NCBI RefSeq assembly: GCF_003073045.1
Contig: NC_037597.1
Location: forward strand, 1,550,190 to 1,614,189
Direction: 5' to 3'
DNA length: 64,000 nucleotides
From: Pomacea canaliculata
Lineage: Eukaryota; Mollusca; Gastropoda; Architaenioglossa; Ampullariidae
The notes beneath the pieces were generated by a model that saw only the letters and a list, made by a program, of their open reading frames with translations, had not been told where the DNA came from and searched no databases. This document shows, one piece after another, positions 63,624 to 64,000 of the stretch (its first letter is position 1; every line of letters begins with the position of its first letter). A program made the position numbers and the translations under genes.

Positions 63624-64000
63624 CTAAATCAGTCGCTGCTTGTCGTTGTGCCATGGCGGTGGCTGGACCGTCTCCTCGTAGGATGGCGGACAATGTCGTC
63701 CATTGACGCTGACCATGCCAGGCTCCACCCCGGAAGTAACGTGCTGAGGTGCGGCGCTGGTGACGTCATAGCCAGGGTTTATCGTTGCTATCCCAGCGGC
63801 GCCCTCCACGTCAGCTCGAGGACGATACGGAGGGGCAGCCATGTGAAGTGGGGGGATAGTTCGGTTGGAAACGTTAGTGTTGACCGAAGTGCTGACAGAC
63901 CGGACTACCACGGCTCTCCGTCTCCTGAAGTAGATGCAGCAGATGATGAGGCCCACCTTCAGCACCACCACAAACGGCACCAATATGTAATAGGTACTCG
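63624..64000 (-). CDS. Last exon of a single-pass membrane protein with PPxY motif (partial)
   Basis: The open frame enters from the right edge on the minus strand and stops at TAG 63624-63626. It begins with a transmembrane segment, 'YYILVPFVVVLKVGLIICCI', then 'YFRRRR' (stop-transfer), then a ~95-residue cytoplasmic tail rich in Pro/Val/Ser with 'RHCPPSYEETV', a PPxY motif that binds WW domains of NEDD4-type ligases. This gives a type I topology with the extracellular part outside the window. Adaptor-like proteins of the shisa/WBP1/VOPP1 kind look similar, but I cannot assign a family. The reading frame, membrane segment and motif are seen; the function is not known. Confidence 0.65.
   Translation of the reverse strand, partial: STYYILVPFVVVLKVGLIICCIYFRRRRAVVVRSVSTSVNTNVSNRTIPPLHMAAPPYRPRADVEGAAGIATINPGYDVTSAAPQHVTSGVEPGMVSVNGRHCPPSYEETVQPPPWHNDKQRLI

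Noticed and set aside
63447..63706. + strand frame over the 44-bp repeats
   Set aside because: It is produced by the repeat and by antisense of the edge gene's last exon; no supporting motif.

Overview
This is animal nuclear DNA: AT-rich, intron-rich, with GT-AG introns, microsatellites, SINE/LINE remnants and MITEs, and no bacterial or organellar features. The non-LTR retrotransposon fragments, the repeat cut by the left edge (about 1-55), and a phospholipase B gene with one catalytic repeat (mammalian PLB1 has four) suggest a lophotrochozoan, most likely a mollusc. The species cannot be fixed from the sequence alone.

Four protein-coding genes can be rebuilt exon by exon with matching splice phases. 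(1) About 2.7-16.3 kb, + strand: the C-terminal ~1,300 residues of a CEP170-family centrosomal/microtubule protein, nine exons, with the FHA-domain 5' part outside the window. (2) 17.7-25.6 kb, - strand: a complete ten-exon MACROD1/2-type mono-ADP-ribosylhydrolase with a mitochondrial-type leader. It is tail-to-tail with CEP170. (3) 32.0-42.3 kb, + strand: a complete nine-exon group II PAK kinase (PAK4/mbt type) with CRIB and kinase domains; a candidate non-coding first exon ends at 30055. (4) 50.8-59.2 kb, - strand: a complete thirteen-exon single-domain PLB1-like GDSL phospholipase with signal peptide and C-terminal membrane anchor. A fifth gene enters at the right edge (63.6-64.0 kb, - strand): the last exon of a single-pass membrane protein with a PPxY motif.

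The rest is intron, UTR and intergenic DNA with LINE fragments (8.8-9.65, 23.9-24.6, 26.3-26.6, 27.8-28.0, 54.65-55.3 kb), tRNA-derived SINEs (15.1 and 29.3 kb), a pair of 175-bp MITEs in opposite orientation (14.67 and 18.97 kb), a TTAA-flanked MITE (26.0 kb), a perfect 58-bp-arm palindrome (39.8 kb) and several tandem repeats.

The genes do not form a pathway; this is an ordinary animal neighbourhood and I found no convincing novel multi-gene system. The points most worth checking are three apparent reading-frame breaks in otherwise well-formed exons (CEP170, PAK, PLB1), which may be assembly indels or real events, and several repeats that sit exactly on splice sites: a 90-bp duplication of a CEP170 acceptor, a TG microsatellite forming a PLB1 acceptor tract, and a retroinsertion whose 28-bp target-site duplication copies a PAK splice donor.
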